A program made the translations under genes and the position numbers. A stretch of DNA of 37,890 bases from a virus. The notes beneath the pieces were generated by a model that made no database searches, was not told where the DNA came from, and worked only from the letters and a program-made list of their open reading frames with translations. Below are positions 24,602-33,356 of the stretch, piece by piece. Every line of letters starts with the position of its first letter. Position 1 is the first letter of the stretch. Location of the stretch: the IMG/VR virus record IMGVR_UViG_3300030098_006281, positions 1 to 37,890 of that record; one strand, written 5' to 3'.

Positions 24602-25337
24602 ATTAGAAATACCATTTTATATATCTACTAATAATAAACATATGAGATGTTTAGAAGTTTTTGTAGAAATATTTAATTTTTTCTTACCAAATCAAAAATT
24701 AAATATATTGGGTTATGATAATCCTGACTTTAAATTGTCTGATAATTGTAATTTCATATCTATGGGTAAACAAGGTTCAGTTAATGAATGGTCAACTGAT
24801 CTTGGTAAATATTTTATGGATTGTAAAGATAAATATTTTATATATGGTACTGAAGATACGTTTTTTTATAAACAACCAAATATTGAATTTATAAATTATT
24901 TGATAAAATTAATTAAAGAAAATAAAGATGTTGGTAGAATCAATTTAGTTGATGGAACTGAATCTGATAATTGTACTTTAGAGAACAGTCCTCATTATAG
25001 AGTTGATTTGTTGAGTGAATTTGATAGTTCAAGTTGGGGTAAATGGAAACTATATCAACAAAATAAATATAGTGATTTTGCTATAACTACTCAATTCTCT
25101 ATATGGGATAGAAATTATTTTTTAAAATATATGAAACCTAATAGAACTCCGTGGGAGTTTGAAGGTAAAGGTAGTTTAGAAGCTATGTCTGATATGGATT
25201 ATAGAGTTTTGATGGTAGATGAAAATTTTCCTATAAATAAAAAAGAAGGATATAAAAGAGGTACATGGGAAAATACAACTTACTGGAAACATTTTTTGAA
25301 AAATAAAACTAAACAACATTTGGGGAGTGGATTATAA
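24588..25337 (+). CDS. Putative glycosyltransferase
   Basis: A 249-residue protein of the type seen in phage and bacterial glycan clusters. LEIPFYISTNNKHMRCL suggests a Rossmann-like start, and IYGTEDTFFYKQP is an acidic pair that could bind metal. No named family is clear. A Trp-rich C-terminus (WENTTYWKHFLKNK) is notable. The function is inferred only from context between a fucosyltransferase-like gene and a cupin. It overlaps the preceding gene by 14 bp and the next by 1 bp. Confidence 0.5.
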   Translation: MKDHKLEIPFYISTNNKHMRCLEVFVEIFNFFLPNQKLNILGYDNPDFKLSDNCNFISMGKQGSVNEWSTDLGKYFMDCKDKYFIYGTEDTFFYKQPNIEFINYLIKLIKENKDVGRINLVDGTESDNCTLENSPHYRVDLLSEFDSSSWGKWKLYQQNKYSDFAITTQFSIWDRNYFLKYMKPNRTPWEFEGKGSLEAMSDMDYRVLMVDENFPINKKEGYKRGTWENTTYWKHFLKNKTKQHLGSGL

Positions 25338-25768
25338 TGGAATTGATATATTCAAAAGTAGAAACAGATAAATTATTACATATTATTCATAGGTCTAGTG
25401 ATTTTCATAATATAGAAGATGGACACCGTACAGATGTTGTTGGTGCTGATGAGTTTATACAATTGTCTGCTCTGAATATGGATAAAGGACATACATTTAA
25501 ACCACACAAACATATATGGAAACCTGGTGAAGATGAATGTATAGCTCAAGAATCATGGGTTGTTATAAAAGGTAGTGTTGAGTGTATATTTTATGATTTG
25601 GATGATACGATTATAGAGAAACCTATTTTAAAACCTGGTGATTGTAGTGTAACATTGGGTGGAGGACATACCTATAAAATTTTAGAACATGGTACATTGG
25701 TGTATGAATATAAAACAGGTCCTTATAAAGGACAGGAATTAGATAAAAAATTTATAGGAGAAAATTAA
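25337..25768 (+). CDS. Cupin, WbuC-like
   Basis: A 143-residue cupin barrel. FKPHKHIWKPGED provides the His-x-His metal site, WVVIKGSVECIFYDLDD the next strand and KPGDCSVTLGGGHTYKIL the second cupin box with its His. It resembles WbuC-type cupins of O-antigen clusters, whose exact reaction is unclear. A 1-bp overlap before and no gap after it place it in the operon. Confidence 0.78.
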   Translation: MELIYSKVETDKLLHIIHRSSDFHNIEDGHRTDVVGADEFIQLSALNMDKGHTFKPHKHIWKPGEDECIAQESWVVIKGSVECIFYDLDDTIIEKPILKPGDCSVTLGGGHTYKILEHGTLVYEYKTGPYKGQELDKKFIGEN

Positions 25769-26521
25769 ATGGGAAGAAGATTACAAGGTGAAAATAAACC
25801 AATAAGATGGCCAGATTTAACTCCGGAAGAAAGACATGAGTTTACTATGGAACATGATATTCAACAAACAAATTGGTTTATAGATGGTACAGTTTCGGGT
25901 GGAGAAACTTTTTATGATAAGGATGAAGTACAAAAATTAGTTGAACAGGCAAAAAGAAAAGAACCGAATTATTACGAAATGACAGATCCTCATGTTTATA
26001 ATTGTTTTGATAGAAATGATATATCAGGTAAATCTGTAGCTGTTCTTGGTTCTGTTCAACCTTGGTATGAGGCTGTAATTATTGCATATGGTGGAAAACC
26101 AACTACTATTGAATATAATAAAATAAAAACAAATGATGATAGATTAACTTTAATGACTGTAGATGAATATAATGAGAATCCTCAAAAATTTGACATTGCT
26201 GTTTCAATATCTTCATTTGAACACGATGGTTTAGGTAGATATGGTGACCCAATAGATCCTGAAGGTGATTTTAAAGCTATGAAAAATGTAAGAGAAAATA
26301 TTTTAGATGTAGGTGGAATATTATTTTTGGGAGTTCCTATGGGTGTGGATAGACTTGTTTGGAATGCCCATAGAATTTATGGTAAAAAAAGATGGCCTAA
26401 ATTGATAGAAGGATTTGAAATAATAGATGAATCTGGATTTAAAGATGGAAATGTTTTAGATGTAGATACTGGAAGTGGTTGTACACAACAACCTATAGTG
26501 GTATTAAAAAATAAGGGATAA
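25769..26521 (+). CDS. DUF268-like SAM-methyltransferase-related protein
   Basis: A 250-residue protein. GKSVAVLGSVQPWYEAVIIAYGG is a glycine-rich loop like that of SAM-dependent enzymes, and the acidic TIEYN follows. IAVSISSFEHDGLGRYGDPI and FLGVPMGVDRLVWNAHRIYG are the sequence marks of DUF268, a family of unknown role in polysaccharide clusters. It probably modifies a sugar; methylation is a guess. It follows the cupin with no gap. Confidence 0.75.
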   Translation: MGRRLQGENKPIRWPDLTPEERHEFTMEHDIQQTNWFIDGTVSGGETFYDKDEVQKLVEQAKRKEPNYYEMTDPHVYNCFDRNDISGKSVAVLGSVQPWYEAVIIAYGGKPTTIEYNKIKTNDDRLTLMTVDEYNENPQKFDIAVSISSFEHDGLGRYGDPIDPEGDFKAMKNVRENILDVGGILFLGVPMGVDRLVWNAHRIYGKKRWPKLIEGFEIIDESGFKDGNVLDVDTGSGCTQQPIVVLKNKG

Positions 26522-26525
26522 GTAT

Positions 26526-27152
26526 ATGAGTTTTGAAATAGTAAAAGATTTTGAAAATGAAATATCAAATTGGTTTGGTGCACCATATGGTGTTGCAGTA
26601 GATTGTTGTACACACGGAATTGAATTATGTCTAAGGTATCAACAGATTGATTGTATCACTATCCCTAAAAGAACCTATCTATCAGTTCCATTTTTAGCAG
26701 ATAAACTTGGTATTGAGTTAAGATGGAAGAATGAAGAGTGGGAAGATTATTATAAAATAGGTGGAACAAATATTTATGATGCGGCTGTATTGTGGAGAGA
26801 GAATAGTTATTTACCTGGAACTTTTATGTGTTTGAGTTTTCAGTTTCAAAAACATTTAAGTTTGGGTAGAGGTGGTATGATATTAACAGATAATAAGGAA
26901 GCTGCTGTTGAACTTAAAAAAATGTCATATGATGGTAGGATTCCAGATGTTCCGTGGAGAGAACAGAACATAAGTAGTAAAGGATACCATTACTACATGG
27001 CTCCTGAAACAGCAGCTAATGGGTTAAGAAAATTACCTGAAGCTATAAAAACAAAACCAAGACAATGGGTTATTGAAGATTGGCCAGATTTAACTGAAAT
27101 GGAAATTTTCAAATATGATCCTAATCAATATTGGCATAAAAATGAAGAATAG
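26526..27152 (+). CDS. DegT/DnrJ-type PLP aminotransferase, short
   Basis: A 208-residue protein with the core of sugar aminotransferases. NIYDAAVLW holds the Asp that pairs with PLP and FQFQKHLSLGRGGMILT includes the Schiff-base Lys109. FMCLSF is typical. Full-length DegT enzymes have about 370-400 residues, so the C-terminal domain is largely missing. It may be an aminotransferase of a reduced type or inactive. It would aminate a 4-keto sugar such as the FlaA1-like product. The ParB-like gene starts inside its end. Confidence 0.72.
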   Translation: MSFEIVKDFENEISNWFGAPYGVAVDCCTHGIELCLRYQQIDCITIPKRTYLSVPFLADKLGIELRWKNEEWEDYYKIGGTNIYDAAVLWRENSYLPGTFMCLSFQFQKHLSLGRGGMILTDNKEAAVELKKMSYDGRIPDVPWREQNISSKGYHYYMAPETAANGLRKLPEAIKTKPRQWVIEDWPDLTEMEIFKYDPNQYWHKNEE

Positions 27153-27516
27153 ATATCACATATTAAAAAACGAGTGGAAAATTGATGATTATACTCATGT
27201 GGAAATAAATCCAATAATAGATTATATAGAAAAAAATAATGTTAAACCAAAACTAATAAGTTTTGATGATATAAGTCATAAAAAATCTTCAAAAAATCAT
27301 AATAGATATGAAGATAGAAGATACATTGAATGTGATATAAATTATCCTGGTATATTAACCGAAGGTATAAATCCAGATAACAAAAAATATAGAATGATAG
27401 ATGGTATGAGAAGAATTTATAAAATGAAAGATATGGGTATGACCGAGTCTAAATTTTATATAGTTGATTTTAAAATTGTAGAAAAAAATTCACACAAAGG
27501 AGTTACAAATGAGTAA
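27142..27516 (+). CDS. ParB-like small protein
   Basis: A 124-residue protein starting at ATG 27142. The alternative ATG at 27115 would lie deep in the previous gene. YRMIDGMRRIYKMKDMGMTESKFYIVDF recalls the ParB/Srx N-terminal 'vIDGxhRlxAaxxlG' motif. No helix-turn-helix follows. These small ParB-like proteins occur in phage glycan clusters, but their role is unclear. It overlaps the Gmd gene by 8 bp. Confidence 0.6.
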   Translation: MKNRYHILKNEWKIDDYTHVEINPIIDYIEKNNVKPKLISFDDISHKKSSKNHNRYEDRRYIECDINYPGILTEGINPDNKKYRMIDGMRRIYKMKDMGMTESKFYIVDFKIVEKNSHKGVTNE

Positions 27517-28489
27517 AAGAAAAGCTTTTATAACAGGAATCAATGGACAAGATGGTTCATATTTAGCTGAACATTTATTAGAAAAAGATTATGAGGTATA
27601 TGGGATAGTCAGAAGAAATTCTATAGCTGAACATCAAGAAAGTAGAATAGATCATTTAGTGGGACAGGGAGTAAATACTGAATATGGTGACTTACTTGAT
27701 GTTAGTTCATTGGAAAGAATGATGGGTACAATTAAACCTGATGAGATTTATAACATAGGTGCACAATCACATGTAAGAATTAGTTTTGATGTTCCACAAT
27801 TTACAGTCCAAACAAATGCTCTTGGTGTATTGAATATGTTAGAAGCATATAAATATCATTGTCCTAATGCTAGATTTTATCAAGCCTCATCATCTGAAAT
27901 GTTTGGTAGGAGTGTTGAAGAAGATGGATTTCAGAGAGAAACTACAAAAATGGAGCCGACAAGTCCATATGGTTGTGCTAAAGTATTTGGTTACAACATA
28001 GTTAGACATTATAGATTCGCTCATAATTTATTTGCAGTAAATGGTATTCTATTTAATCACGAATCACCAAGACGAGGTTCAAACTTTGTAACTAATAAAG
28101 TTGTTAAAGCAGCTGTAAGAATTAAATTAGGATTACAAGATAAGTTAGAACTTGGTAATATGGATGCTTACCGTGATTGGGGTCATTCAAAAGATTATGT
28201 GAGAGCTATGAACATGATTGTCAATCATAATGAACCAGATGATTTTGTAGTTGCTACTGGTAGGACTCATTCAGTTAGAGAAATGTGTAACTTTGTGTTT
28301 GATTATTTGAATTTAAATTATAATGATTTTGTAACACAGAATCCTAAATTTTTAAGAGCAGAAGAATTAAAGTATCTGAAGGGTGATTCTACAAAGATAA
28401 GAGAAACATTAGGTTGGAAACCTGAATATACATTTGAAGCTATGATGGCTGAAATGGTTGATCATTGGATGGAGGTATTTAGTGAATAG
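27509..28489 (+). CDS. gmd: GDP-mannose 4,6-dehydratase
   Basis: A 326-residue extended SDR that makes GDP-4-keto-6-deoxymannose, the precursor of fucose, rhamnose and perosamine. KAFITGINGQDGSYLAEHLL is the Gmd NAD site. The catalytic ASSSEMFG follows, then SPYGCAKVFGYN with the Tyr-x3-Lys and NHESPRRGSNFVT, all family hallmarks. GDST is near the C-terminus. It has a strong AAAGGAG site. GT10 at 23732 and the GT25 that follows may use its product. It overlaps the next gene by 8 bp. Confidence 0.95.
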   Translation: MSKRKAFITGINGQDGSYLAEHLLEKDYEVYGIVRRNSIAEHQESRIDHLVGQGVNTEYGDLLDVSSLERMMGTIKPDEIYNIGAQSHVRISFDVPQFTVQTNALGVLNMLEAYKYHCPNARFYQASSSEMFGRSVEEDGFQRETTKMEPTSPYGCAKVFGYNIVRHYRFAHNLFAVNGILFNHESPRRGSNFVTNKVVKAAVRIKLGLQDKLELGNMDAYRDWGHSKDYVRAMNMIVNHNEPDDFVVATGRTHSVREMCNFVFDYLNLNYNDFVTQNPKFLRAEELKYLKGDSTKIRETLGWKPEYTFEAMMAEMVDHWMEVFSE

Positions 28490-29135
28490 TCCATTTAATT
28501 ATTTTGATCACATTTATTGTGTTAATTTAGATAACAGACCTGATAGATGGGAACAATGTAAAGTAGAATTTGATAAAATTTCTATAACTGATAGAGTTGA
28601 AAGGTTTTCAGCTGTTGAGGCTAAACCTGGATGGATAGGATGTTTGAAGAGTCATATTGAAATAACTAAAGATGCCAAGAAAAGAGGATTTAAAAACTTT
28701 TTAGTTTTTGAAGATGATTTTTTATTGAAAGATAATATAGAAGAAAATTTAAGTAAATCATTATCACAATTAACTGACTTGGCTTTAGATTGGGATTTGT
28801 TATATTTAGGTATTAATCCCGTACATCATATGCCTTATGTATCTGAAAATTTAGTTAAGTGTGCGGGTGGATTGACAACACATGCATATGCTATGTCAGA
28901 AAGATTGTATGATGATATTATTAATATAGATGTTGATAATTCAAGACAAGTTGATGTATTTTATACGGATTATGTTCAGAAGGTTAGAGGTAAATCTTAT
29001 TGTGTTTATCCAATACTTGCAATTCAAAAAGATGGTTATAGTGATGTAAATGATGAAGAAGTTAAATATGGAGATACTCACGCCAATCTAGAAGAGAGAT
29101 TTCTACAATTTACAGATAGGAGAGAATGGGAATGA
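28482..29135 (+). CDS. Glycosyltransferase family 25-like
   Basis: A 217-residue LPS-type transferase. I chose GTG 28482, because GGAGG at 28471-28475 precedes it, over the ATG at 28458. IYCVNLDNRPDRWEQC is the GT25 N-terminal motif. GCLKSHIEITKDA and FLVFEDDFLL (acidic metal site) follow, with THAYAMS in the second half. These enzymes transfer galactose or related sugars to LPS. It overlaps the previous stop by 8 bp and shares ATGA with the next gene. Confidence 0.86.
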   Translation: MNSPFNYFDHIYCVNLDNRPDRWEQCKVEFDKISITDRVERFSAVEAKPGWIGCLKSHIEITKDAKKRGFKNFLVFEDDFLLKDNIEENLSKSLSQLTDLALDWDLLYLGINPVHHMPYVSENLVKCAGGLTTHAYAMSERLYDDIINIDVDNSRQVDVFYTDYVQKVRGKSYCVYPILAIQKDGYSDVNDEEVKYGDTHANLEERFLQFTDRREWE

Positions 29136-29923
29136 AAATAATACCAATTTTTATTGTAACTTTTAATAAACTTGAAGTATTAAAAAAATCAATAGCTTCT
29201 TATTATAAAAATATAGGAACACCATTTCAAATAGTTATTCATGATAATACAAGTGATTATCCACCTTTATTAGAATACTTTGAAGAATTGAAAAAAAATG
29301 GTGTTGATGTATATTATAATGATAAGAATGATGCTTTTGAAAGTGTACATAAAACTGTAGATGATTGGTTTGAAAAAAACTCATCAGTAGCTGACGATTA
29401 TTATGTAGTGACAGATCCAGATATACAACTTGAAAATACAAATCCTGATATTTTAATGTATTATAAATATTTGTTACTCTTAAATAAAAGTTTCATGGTA
29501 CCGGATAAATATAGTGGAGAATTAACTCATCAAGAAGTTTATGGTGTAGGACCTATGTTAAGAATAGATGATATACCTGATCATTATCCATTGAAGGGTG
29601 AAGCTATACAAAGACATTATGAACAATTTTGGAGTAAGATACCTTTAAGTGTTACTTGGATGCAAAGACAATACAATTACTTACCATGTTTTATAGATTC
29701 CACATTTGCTATGTATCACAAAAGTTTTAAATTTAAAAATCATAATTTTGCTATGAGAACTCATGCTCCATATTCTGCAAGACATTTGGATTGGTACATT
29801 GATACCAAAAATCCAACAGAAGATGAACTCTACTATTATAAAACTGCAAGAGGATTTGTTAATTGGAGTTCTGGACATGGAAAAGAAATGGGTTTAAAAA
29901 TGAAGGATGATAAAGATGAATAA
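29132..29923 (+). CDS. Putative glycosyltransferase, GT2-like
   Basis: A 263-residue protein starting at ATG 29132, which overlaps the previous TGA and has GGAGAG at suitable spacing. MKIIPIFIVTFNKLEVLKKSI is a typical GT2 N-terminus. VTDPDIQ supplies a D-x-D-like metal site. The C-terminal TFAMYHKS and RTHAPYSARHLDWYID resemble GT2 acceptor-domain sequence. Donor and acceptor are unknown. It overlaps the sulfotransferase gene by 8 bp. Confidence 0.78.
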   Translation: MKIIPIFIVTFNKLEVLKKSIASYYKNIGTPFQIVIHDNTSDYPPLLEYFEELKKNGVDVYYNDKNDAFESVHKTVDDWFEKNSSVADDYYVVTDPDIQLENTNPDILMYYKYLLLLNKSFMVPDKYSGELTHQEVYGVGPMLRIDDIPDHYPLKGEAIQRHYEQFWSKIPLSVTWMQRQYNYLPCFIDSTFAMYHKSFKFKNHNFAMRTHAPYSARHLDWYIDTKNPTEDELYYYKTARGFVNWSSGHGKEMGLKMKDDKDE

Positions 29924-30602
29924 GAAATATTTGTTTGTATTAGGTATGCATAGAAGTGGTACTTCTGCTATGATTGGAGTATTAACAAAGTGTTTAAAAA
30001 TATACAATAATCATAAAGATCACCATTGGGGTGATGATAATGTTAAGGGTGGATTTGAACATAAGTATCTTGTTGATGTAAATGAAAAAATATTAGGTAC
30101 TATGAATACTGGATGGTCTGATGAAAAACCACTTGATGATGGTTGGTATAATAGTCCTATGATGCATTCTTTTTCTGACATCATAACTAATATTTTAGTT
30201 GAAGATTGTACACATCATGATTTAGTTACTATGAAAGATCCAAGGGTATGTATACTTTTACCACTTTATATAAGAGCCCTTAAGAAATCAGATATAGATC
30301 CTTTATTCCTAATAATAAATAGAGATGACATAGAAGTAGCTAATTCGCTTCAAAAAAGAAATGGAATGGAAATAGAAAAAGGATTGAAATTATGTGAAAA
30401 ATATAAACAAGGGATAGAAGATTGGACTGAAGGTTTTGATACTCTTAAATTAGATTTCAATGATCTTATAAAAAATCCAGTTGGGTGTACAGATAAACTT
30501 ATTTCTACTTTTAATTTAGATATTGATTTTGATGAAACTATGAGGGATTCTGTTATAGATTGGATAGATCCAGATTTAAAACATCATAATATTAAAGAGT
30601 AA
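29916..30602 (+). CDS. Sulfotransferase family protein
   Basis: A 228-residue protein starting at ATG 29916 with AAGGA upstream. FVLGMHRSGTSAM is the 5'-phosphosulfate-binding loop that holds PAPS. LVTMKDPRVCILLPLYIRA and FLIINRDDIEVANSL match the 3'-phosphate region of phage and bacterial sulfotransferases. It would add sulfate to a sugar hydroxyl, giving the glycan charge. It overlaps the previous gene by 8 bp and WbqC by 1 bp. Confidence 0.85.
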   Translation: MNKKYLFVLGMHRSGTSAMIGVLTKCLKIYNNHKDHHWGDDNVKGGFEHKYLVDVNEKILGTMNTGWSDEKPLDDGWYNSPMMHSFSDIITNILVEDCTHHDLVTMKDPRVCILLPLYIRALKKSDIDPLFLIINRDDIEVANSLQKRNGMEIEKGLKLCEKYKQGIEDWTEGFDTLKLDFNDLIKNPVGCTDKLISTFNLDIDFDETMRDSVIDWIDPDLKHHNIKE

Positions 30603-31150
30603 TGAAAATATCAATCCATCAACCAAATTTCTTTCCATGGTATCCATTTTTTCAGAAAATAAAATCTGTAGATAAATTTGTTATACTGACTCATTGTCAA
30701 TTTGAAAAAAATGGTTATCAGAATAGATTTAATTTTAATGATAATTGGTATACTATGAGTGTTAAGAAAGGACTTGAACCTATAAAAGACAAAGTATATT
30801 TGAATCCAAAAAATGATTGGGATAGAATAAAAAATAGGTTACCTGAATATAAATCAATTTTAAATGAGTTTGATGATTGTATTTTTGATGTTTTGGAAAA
30901 AACTAATATATTTATAATAAATAGGTTATGTGAAATGTTAAATATTACAACAGAAATAGTTACAGACTATCCAACTGAATTAAAATCAACACATAGACTT
31001 ATAGATATATGCAATCAATTTAATGGTACTGAATACATTTCTGGTATTGGTGCTAAAGACTATTTGGAAGAAAAATTATTTGAAGAAAATGGTATTAAAG
31101 TATCTTATCAGAAAGATATGGAACTTAAACATACATTGGAGGTTTTATGA
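30602..31150 (+). CDS. WbqC-family protein
   Basis: A 182-residue protein opening with ISIHQPNFFPWYPFFQKIKSVDKFVILTH, the typical WbqC-family start. ISGIGAKDYL near the end also fits. WbqC proteins are found in O-antigen and glycolipid clusters and are thought to help add amino or acyl groups, but no reaction is firmly known. It overlaps neighbours by 1 and 4 bp. Confidence 0.85.
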   Translation: MKISIHQPNFFPWYPFFQKIKSVDKFVILTHCQFEKNGYQNRFNFNDNWYTMSVKKGLEPIKDKVYLNPKNDWDRIKNRLPEYKSILNEFDDCIFDVLEKTNIFIINRLCEMLNITTEIVTDYPTELKSTHRLIDICNQFNGTEYISGIGAKDYLEEKLFEENGIKVSYQKDMELKHTLEVL

Positions 31151-31833
31151 AATTTTTAAACTATGACAGAGTATTATGTTTGTCACCACATCCAGATGAT
31201 GTTGAATATGGGATGTTGGGTACAATATGTAAATATAAAGATACTAAATTTGATATATTTGTACTTTCACAGGGTGGTGATTTTGATGATACCACAAGTA
31301 AAGAAAGACATTTAGAATCAGAAAAAGCTTTAGAACATATAGATAATGCTGTATGTTATTTCTCTAAAATAAAACATATTAAAAATAAACCTGAAGATGA
31401 GTGGGTTAGTATAATTGAGAATAAATTTAATATAAGTGATTATGATTGTATTATATATCCTCCAAAAGAAGATTCTCATTTTGAACATAGAATGATTAAT
31501 AAATTAGCACCAGCTTTGGTTAGGGGTGTAAAGTGTGGTAGAATGACTTATAAAACTGCGAGTGTTCTTGATACTTGGTTACCTAATTTATTTGTTGATT
31601 TACATCATTTAGGTGAAAGAAATGAAGAAGATGGTCATTCCAACGGAACACACCTTACATTTATGGCTATGACTTGGTATATAAAATTAAATAGAATGAA
31701 ATTATTTGAATCACAAAAAGGCAAACCATATTTTGAAGAAGATTCTATAAAGAGTTTTCATAGTAATTATGGTTGTTCTAAAAGAGGGATGAATCACGTT
31801 GAAAGTTTTAGGGTAGAAACTACATATGTCTAA
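31147..31833 (+). CDS. PIG-L/LmbE-type deacetylase
   Basis: A 228-residue zinc hydrolase of the PIG-L family, which removes acetyl groups from N-acetylglucosamine derivatives. VLCLSPHPDDVEYGMLG contains the zinc-binding HPDD (His15, Asp17, Asp18). PPKEDSHFEHRMI could supply the third ligand His. HHLGERNEEDGHS is near the active site. It fits a pathway that deacetylates an amino sugar before further transfer. It overlaps WbqC by 4 bp. Confidence 0.85.
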   Translation: MKFLNYDRVLCLSPHPDDVEYGMLGTICKYKDTKFDIFVLSQGGDFDDTTSKERHLESEKALEHIDNAVCYFSKIKHIKNKPEDEWVSIIENKFNISDYDCIIYPPKEDSHFEHRMINKLAPALVRGVKCGRMTYKTASVLDTWLPNLFVDLHHLGERNEEDGHSNGTHLTFMAMTWYIKLNRMKLFESQKGKPYFEEDSIKSFHSNYGCSKRGMNHVESFRVETTYV

Positions 31834-32533
31834 ATGGTCTAATATATTTGGTAAAAAACATTCTAAATTTGTTTCAAGTGGTAAAGAAGCTATAACCAAA
31901 GCTTTAGAATTATTGGGTTCTAAAAAAGTAGCTATTCCATCTTATACATGTAATAGAGTATTGGAAGGAACTTTGGATGCTAATTGTCAACCACATATAG
32001 TTGATTGTGGATTAGATTTGCAAATAGATTTAGAATCATTAAATAATTTTAAAGGTGATACAGTGATAGTTCCTCATATGTTTGGAATAATGTCAGATAT
32101 TAAACCAATAAAAGATTTAGGATTTAATATAATAGAAGATTGTTCTCAATGTCTTGGTTTACAAGATCTCGGAAAATATGCTGATTATGTAATAGTATCT
32201 GTTGGTGGAACTAAATGGTTATCATGTGGTGGAGGTGGAATTCTTATAGGGAATGATATGGAGGGTGGAGAAGTACCTTCAAAGATTAGTGATAGGTCAG
32301 GTGATATAAGAAAATCTTTAATTAAAAGAACTTATTTTGCACAAGAATTACTTGATGCTGGAATTGATTTGATAGGTAAAGATAAACCTAATGCGTGGAT
32401 GAGGGGAATGTATTTTACAGATACTCAAAAAAGAACACCATACATACCAATACACGAATTATATGGAAATTTTAAATGTCCTATATTAGATGGATATAAA
32501 AATAAATTAGATTGGATATCAATATATGGATAA
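31826..32533 (+). CDS. DegT/DnrJ-type PLP protein, short
   Basis: A 235-residue protein with the N-terminal two-thirds of a DegT aminotransferase. VSSGKEAITKAL and VAIPSYTCNRVLE are family features. IIEDCSQCLGL gives the PLP-nitrogen Asp (Asp105). SVGGTKWLSCGGGGILI gives Lys130 and the glycine-rich loop. It lacks the C-terminal domain of typical enzymes. With the gene at 26526 this makes two short DegT proteins in the block. Whether they pair is unknown. It overlaps both neighbours. Confidence 0.75.
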   Translation: MSKWSNIFGKKHSKFVSSGKEAITKALELLGSKKVAIPSYTCNRVLEGTLDANCQPHIVDCGLDLQIDLESLNNFKGDTVIVPHMFGIMSDIKPIKDLGFNIIEDCSQCLGLQDLGKYADYVIVSVGGTKWLSCGGGGILIGNDMEGGEVPSKISDRSGDIRKSLIKRTYFAQELLDAGIDLIGKDKPNAWMRGMYFTDTQKRTPYIPIHELYGNFKCPILDGYKNKLDWISIYG

Positions 32534-33356
32534 AATAGTTTTATATTGTAAGTCTTATAGAAATGATGTTCATAGACTTAAAGTTTTATTAGATTCTGTT
32601 ATTAAATATAATAGAGATGGATTGAAATTTTATATTTCATGTCCTGAAATTGATGTTGATATATTTAAACAAGTACTTGGAAATGATGGATATGAGTTAT
32701 TAACTGATGAACAAATAGTGAGTAAATTAGATATTCATGGAAACAAATTATCTTATATAAATCAAAATTTTGGATGGGTTCAACAACAGGTAGTTAAATC
32801 TGAATTTTGGAAACTTGATTTGTGTGTTAATTATTTGTGTTTGGATTCTGATATGTATTTCATAACTGATTTTTATGAACATGATTTTATTTATGAAGGT
32901 GACACGCCATACACTGTTATGCATGAATGTAAAGATTTATTACAATTTACTTCAAGAAACAATATGGGTTTTGTTAGAGATAGTTTTGTTGAAGATAGAA
33001 AGTATGTACAGAATATATTTAATAGAAAAGGTAAACCTTATGATTTCGGTCCTACTCCTGTAATATGGTCAAGGAAAGTATGGGAATCACTAAAAAAAGA
33101 TTATTTAGATCCAAATGGTTTAACTTTTTTAAATTTAATAGAAGCTAAACATTGTGAATTTCATTGGTATGGTGAGTGGTTATTGAAAAAAAGACCAATA
33201 GATATAGTACCAATAGACCAAATTTTTAAGAACTATCATTATAGAGAACAATATGAGGAAAGCATTAAATTAGGTGATACCGAAAAAACATTATCAGAAA
33301 ACTTTTTGGGTGTAGCTTTAGAAACTACTTGGGGAGCTCCGTTAAAATATGAGTAA
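32526..33356 (+). CDS. DUF6492-like glycosyltransferase
   Basis: A 276-residue protein. LYCKSYRNDVHRLKVLLDSV resembles the DUF6492 group of GT-A-type proteins, and YLCLDSDMYFITD has a D-x-D metal motif. TPVIWSRKVWESL and a later WYGEWLL motif also fit. It probably transfers a sugar, with donor unknown. It overlaps the preceding and following genes by 8 bp each. Confidence 0.75.
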   Translation: MDKIVLYCKSYRNDVHRLKVLLDSVIKYNRDGLKFYISCPEIDVDIFKQVLGNDGYELLTDEQIVSKLDIHGNKLSYINQNFGWVQQQVVKSEFWKLDLCVNYLCLDSDMYFITDFYEHDFIYEGDTPYTVMHECKDLLQFTSRNNMGFVRDSFVEDRKYVQNIFNRKGKPYDFGPTPVIWSRKVWESLKKDYLDPNGLTFLNLIEAKHCEFHWYGEWLLKKRPIDIVPIDQIFKNYHYREQYEESIKLGDTEKTLSENFLGVALETTWGAPLKYE

